A DNA stretch of 64,000 bases, taken from positions 2,216,220 through 2,280,219 of the forward strand of contig NZ_CP007128.1 in the NCBI RefSeq assembly GCF_000522985.1, read 5' to 3'. Positions 61,454 to 64,000 of this stretch are shown here, in pieces. The position numbers and the translations under genes were made by a program. The notes under the pieces are model-generated. The model made no database searches, had not been told where the DNA came from, and saw nothing but the letters and a program-made list of their open reading frames with translations. Numbering within the stretch: position 1 is the stretch's first letter; each line of letters opens with the position of its first letter. The stretch is from Gemmatirosa kalamazoonensis. GTDB taxonomy: Bacteria > Gemmatimonadota > Gemmatimonadetes > Gemmatimonadales > Gemmatimonadaceae.

Positions 61454-63235
61454 TCAGCCGCCGCGCGGGCCGCCGCCACCGCCACCGCCGCCGCGCGGGC
61501 CGCCACCGCCGCCGCCCGGGCCGCCGCCCATGCCGGGGAGGCCGGAGTTGCTGCGCATCCGGTTCTGCATGTTCGTGCGGTTCTGCTGCTGCACGGCGCC
61601 GGAGACGAGCGCCACGCGCTCCCCCTCGCGCAGCCCCGACACGATCTCCACGACGTCGAAGTTGCTCAGGCCGAGCTGCACGAGGCGCGGCTCGTACGAC
61701 GCCCCGTTCTGCACGAACACGATCCCGCGCGACTGCGCGGCGCGACCGCGGCCCATCCCGCCGCCGCCGAACCCGCCGGCCCCGCCAGCCCCGCCGAAGC
61801 CGCCGGCCCCGCCGGCGCCGCCCTGGCCACCGCCGTTGCCGCCGTTGCCGCCGTTGCCGCCGTTGCCGCCGCCCTGGCCGTTGCCACGGCAGCCGCGCGC
61901 CGCGCGCGGGTCCACGCCCATGCTGTCGTACAGCGCGCGCATCGTCTCACGCGCCGTCTGGAAGTCCACCGCGCCGGAGCGCATCTGCGACATGAGCGAG
62001 TCGAGGCGCGCGCGCTGCTTCGGGTGCGCGGCGAGCGCCTTGTTCACGGAGTCGCACGCCGCGGCCGACGGCGGCGGCCCGCCGAAGTTGCCCTGGCGCC
62101 CGGCGCCGCCCTGACCTGCGTTAGGCGCACCGCGGCCGGCCTGGCCGCTCTGGGCGTTCTGTGTGCCGCGCGACGCGCCGTCGCCCGCCACCGCGACGCC
62201 GGCACCGGTGTCGCCGCCGGCCGGGCCGCCGCGATTCTGCATCTGCCCCTGCATCGCCGCGCGCACTGTGTTCGTGTCGAGGCCGAGCGCCTGCGCGGCG
62301 GTCGTCGCCTCGCGCGCCGGACGCACCGCGTCCACCGGCACCGCGAGCACGTCCTGCCGGTTGTCGACGAGGATCGCGACGTCGCTGTTCATGCCCGGCA
62401 TCAGCGCGCCGTCCATGTTGTCGATGCGGATCTTCACCGGGAACATCGTCACGCTCTGCTGCACCGTCGCGCGCGGCTCGATCTTCTCCACCACGCCGCG
62501 GAACTGCCGGTTCGGGTACGCATCGACCGTGATCGTCGCCGCCTGGCCGGGCTTCACCTTCCCGATGTCGCTCTCGTTCACGAGCGTCGAGTCGTACACC
62601 GAGCCGAGGTTCGCGAGCGTCATGAGGATCGTGCCGCCGCTCGGCGAGTTGGTCGACGACGCGATGACCTGCCCGGGCACCACGCTCGTCGCGATGATCG
62701 TCCCCGCCGACGGCGCGGTGATCGTCACGTCCTCGAGCGAGATCTGCGCGAGCTCGAGCTGCGTCTGCGCCGAGGCGACCTGCGACTGCGCGTTCGCGTA
62801 GGCGATGCGCGAGCTCTCGAGCTCCGGCGCCGTGATCACGCCCTGCTTCGCGAGCGACGAGTTGCGGTCGAACTGCGCCTTCGTGACCTGCACCGACGCG
62901 TGCGCCGCGTCGAGCGCGGCCTTCGCCTGGTTGTAGCGGTTCTGCGCGTCGCGCGGGTCGATGCGCACGAGCAGATCGCCCTGCTTCACCTGCGAGCCGG
63001 TCTGCACCGGCATCTGCACGATCTGCCCGGACGTCTTCGACCGGACGTCGACCGCGCCGATCGGCTGGATGACGCCCGTCGCCTCGACGTCGACGACGAC
63101 GCTCTGGCGCTGCACGGGCACCGTCTGCACGGGCGCCGCCTCGGCCTTCTTGTCGCTGCACGCGGCGAGAGCGGCCAGCGTGCCGAGCGCGCCTAACGTG
63201 CAGACGAGGCGGGCCGCGGAGGGGGAGATTCGCAT
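61454..63235 (-). CDS. MacA-like periplasmic adaptor lipoprotein with a large Gly-rich insertion
   Basis: A 593-residue adaptor (lipoprotein signal ending LAALAAC; start at 63235). The membrane-fusion core is clear: VDVEATGVIQPIGAVDVRSKTSGQIVQMPVQTGSQVKQGDLLVRIDPRD, coiled-coil hairpin, and TITAPSAGTIIATSVVPGQVI. After VLAVPVDAVRPA, about 190 residues interrupt the distal barrel. They comprise Gln/Gly-rich segments and a small helical module bounded by two cysteines (ACDSVNKALAAHPKQR...RGC). A GGNGG/GGAGG repeat follows before VFVQNGASYEPRLVQLGLSNFDVVEIVSGLREGERV resumes the fold. Usual MacA length is about 370-400. Confidence 0.9.
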   Translation of the reverse strand: MRISPSAARLVCTLGALGTLAALAACSDKKAEAAPVQTVPVQRQSVVVDVEATGVIQPIGAVDVRSKTSGQIVQMPVQTGSQVKQGDLLVRIDPRDAQNRYNQAKAALDAAHASVQVTKAQFDRNSSLAKQGVITAPELESSRIAYANAQSQVASAQTQLELAQISLEDVTITAPSAGTIIATSVVPGQVIASSTNSPSGGTILMTLANLGSVYDSTLVNESDIGKVKPGQAATITVDAYPNRQFRGVVEKIEPRATVQQSVTMFPVKIRIDNMDGALMPGMNSDVAILVDNRQDVLAVPVDAVRPAREATTAAQALGLDTNTVRAAMQGQMQNRGGPAGGDTGAGVAVAGDGASRGTQNAQSGQAGRGAPNAGQGGAGRQGNFGGPPPSAAACDSVNKALAAHPKQRARLDSLMSQMRSGAVDFQTARETMRALYDSMGVDPRAARGCRGNGQGGGNGGNGGNGGNGGGQGGAGGAGGFGGAGGAGGFGGGGMGRGRAAQSRGIVFVQNGASYEPRLVQLGLSNFDVVEIVSGLREGERVALVSGAVQQQNRTNMQNRMRSNSGLPGMGGGPGGGGGGPRGGGGGGGGPRGG

Positions 63236-63276
63236 GACGTGATTCGACCCTGCTGGGGAGGAGGAAGGCATGAGGG

Positions 63277-64000
63277 TTACAGGTCGCGACCGACGAGCTG
63301 CTCGAGCTGCGCGCGCGCCGTCCGCGCCGAGAAGCGCGCCTGCACCAGCGCGAGCCGCGCGTTGTTGAGCTGCGTCTGCGACGTCAACACGTCGAGCAGC
63401 GTCGAGACCCCGAGCTGGTAGCGCTCCTGCTGCACGCGGAGATCCTCTTCCGCCGCCGCCACCGACTGCTGCTGCAGCACGATCTGCTGCTGCGCCGTGC
63501 GCAGCGCGGTGATCGCCTGGACGAGCGACTGCTGCGCCAGCAGCTGTTGGTCGCGGAGCGAGGCCTCGGCGTTCGACGCCGCGATCCCCGCGTTGATGAT
63601 CGTGCGCTCGCGATTGAACTGGTTGTACAGCGGCAGCCCGACGTTCAGCCGGAAGTTGCCGCTCGTCGTGTAGTCCGAGCCGAACGGATCGAACGAGTTG
63701 TTCGACGAGCTGAGGTTGCGCCCGTAGCTCAGCGACACCGTCGGGTAGTACGCGCCGCGCGCCGAGCGGTACGAGAACCGCGCCGCCTCGAGGCTCGCCT
63801 GCGCCGAGCGGATGTTCGGGTTGTCCTGCGCGAGCGCCGCGAGCTGCGCGCTGTCGAGCGCGACGAACGCGGTGTCCGCGGTGAGCCCCGTCGGCGTCGC
63901 GCTCACCGGCACGTCGGAGCCGATCACGCGCGTGAGCGCCGCGTCGGCCGTCGCGCGATTGTTGCGCGCCTGCAGCAGCGCGAGCTGCGCCTGGCTCACC
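63277..64000 (-). CDS. TolC-family outer-membrane efflux protein, C-terminal part
   Basis: 241 codons of a TolC/OEP protein whose N-terminus lies beyond the right edge; the GTG near 63999 is internal (VSQAQLALLQARNN is a mid-protein helix in TolC-like proteins). The second OEP repeat is visible: FSYRSARGAYYPTVSLSYGRNLSSS..., LNVGLPLYNQFNRERTIINAGIAASNAEASLRDQQL, then VQQERYQLGVSTLLDVLTSQTQLNNARLALVQARFSARTARAQLEQLVGRDL. It is upstream of the MacA-like gene (41-base gap) and completes a tripartite export operon. Confidence 0.9.
   Translation of the reverse strand, partial: VSQAQLALLQARNNRATADAALTRVIGSDVPVSATPTGLTADTAFVALDSAQLAALAQDNPNIRSAQASLEAARFSYRSARGAYYPTVSLSYGRNLSSSNNSFDPFGSDYTTSGNFRLNVGLPLYNQFNRERTIINAGIAASNAEASLRDQQLLAQQSLVQAITALRTAQQQIVLQQQSVAAAEEDLRVQQERYQLGVSTLLDVLTSQTQLNNARLALVQARFSARTARAQLEQLVGRDL

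Overview
The window is 64 kb of very GC-rich (about 70 %) bacterial chromosome. Nearly every base is coding and genes are packed in short same-strand groups. Many neighbours share 4-base ATGA or GTGA start/stop overlaps (at 4562, 8673, 19241, 24092, 36182, 37272, 43639 and 49413). The gene content points to a soil-type Gemmatimonadota (Gemmatirosa/Gemmatimonas-like) bacterium: a CBM9/DUF5916 barrel protein, a DUF6624 protein, PEP-CTERM proteins ending in PEPATWTLLAAGLV, a TonB receptor with a carboxypeptidase-like plug extension, and many secreted beta-propellers and lipoproteins. This taxonomic call is inference; no rRNA gene is present. I saw no tRNA, rRNA, CRISPR array, transposase or prophage gene.

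Layout. 1-5.2 kb (minus): secreted propeller, DUF5916 protein, Kup potassium transporter and a coupled hypothetical. 5.5-10.1 kb (plus): KdpD-like sensor kinase, beta-CASP metallo-beta-lactamase RNase, carboxylesterase lipoprotein. 10.1-12.9 kb: copper module, with a CsoR-type operator, CopA ATPase and CsoR. 13-22 kb: secreted propeller, SulP transporter, S33 peptidase-like lipoprotein, SDR, TSUP/DUF1634 pair, trehalose-forming TreZ. 22-27 kb: Crp/Fnr regulator, three proteins typical of PQQ-alcohol dehydrogenase systems (the dehydrogenase itself is absent), CtaG-like protein. 27-41 kb: hybrid histidine kinase, TonB receptor, DUF6624 protein, OmpR-type two-component pair and a TolC/adaptor/RND efflux operon whose adaptor is frameshifted. 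40.5-48.8 kb: methyltransferase, an AT-richer YdhR-like gene, YncE-like propeller, two PAP2 phosphatases, an MFS pump fused to a MarR-like domain, di-haem cytochrome c, MsrA. 49-51.7 kb: BlaI/BlaR1-type pair whose sensor half is a DUF4097 domain. 51.8-64 kb: glycan-type lipoprotein, GlnS, winged-helix protein, two PEP-CTERM proteins sharing an upstream motif, DUF3108 protein, and a TolC/MacA/MacB-like export operon running off the right edge.

Two genome-scale signals stand out beyond the genes. (1) The octamer CGTTAGGC and its complement recur about 37 times by eye. It appears in several reading frames and on both coding strands, and uses otherwise very rare codons (TTA, CCT-AAC, GTT-AGG). 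That suggests selection at the DNA level. (2) A family of hairpin elements has a 5' arm made of short purine-rich direct repeats and a complementary pyrimidine-rich 3' arm. They sit between genes, but also inside or at the ends of reading frames. One locus holds three different elements nested inside one another with perfect 29- and 30-bp arms. I know of no established name for these.
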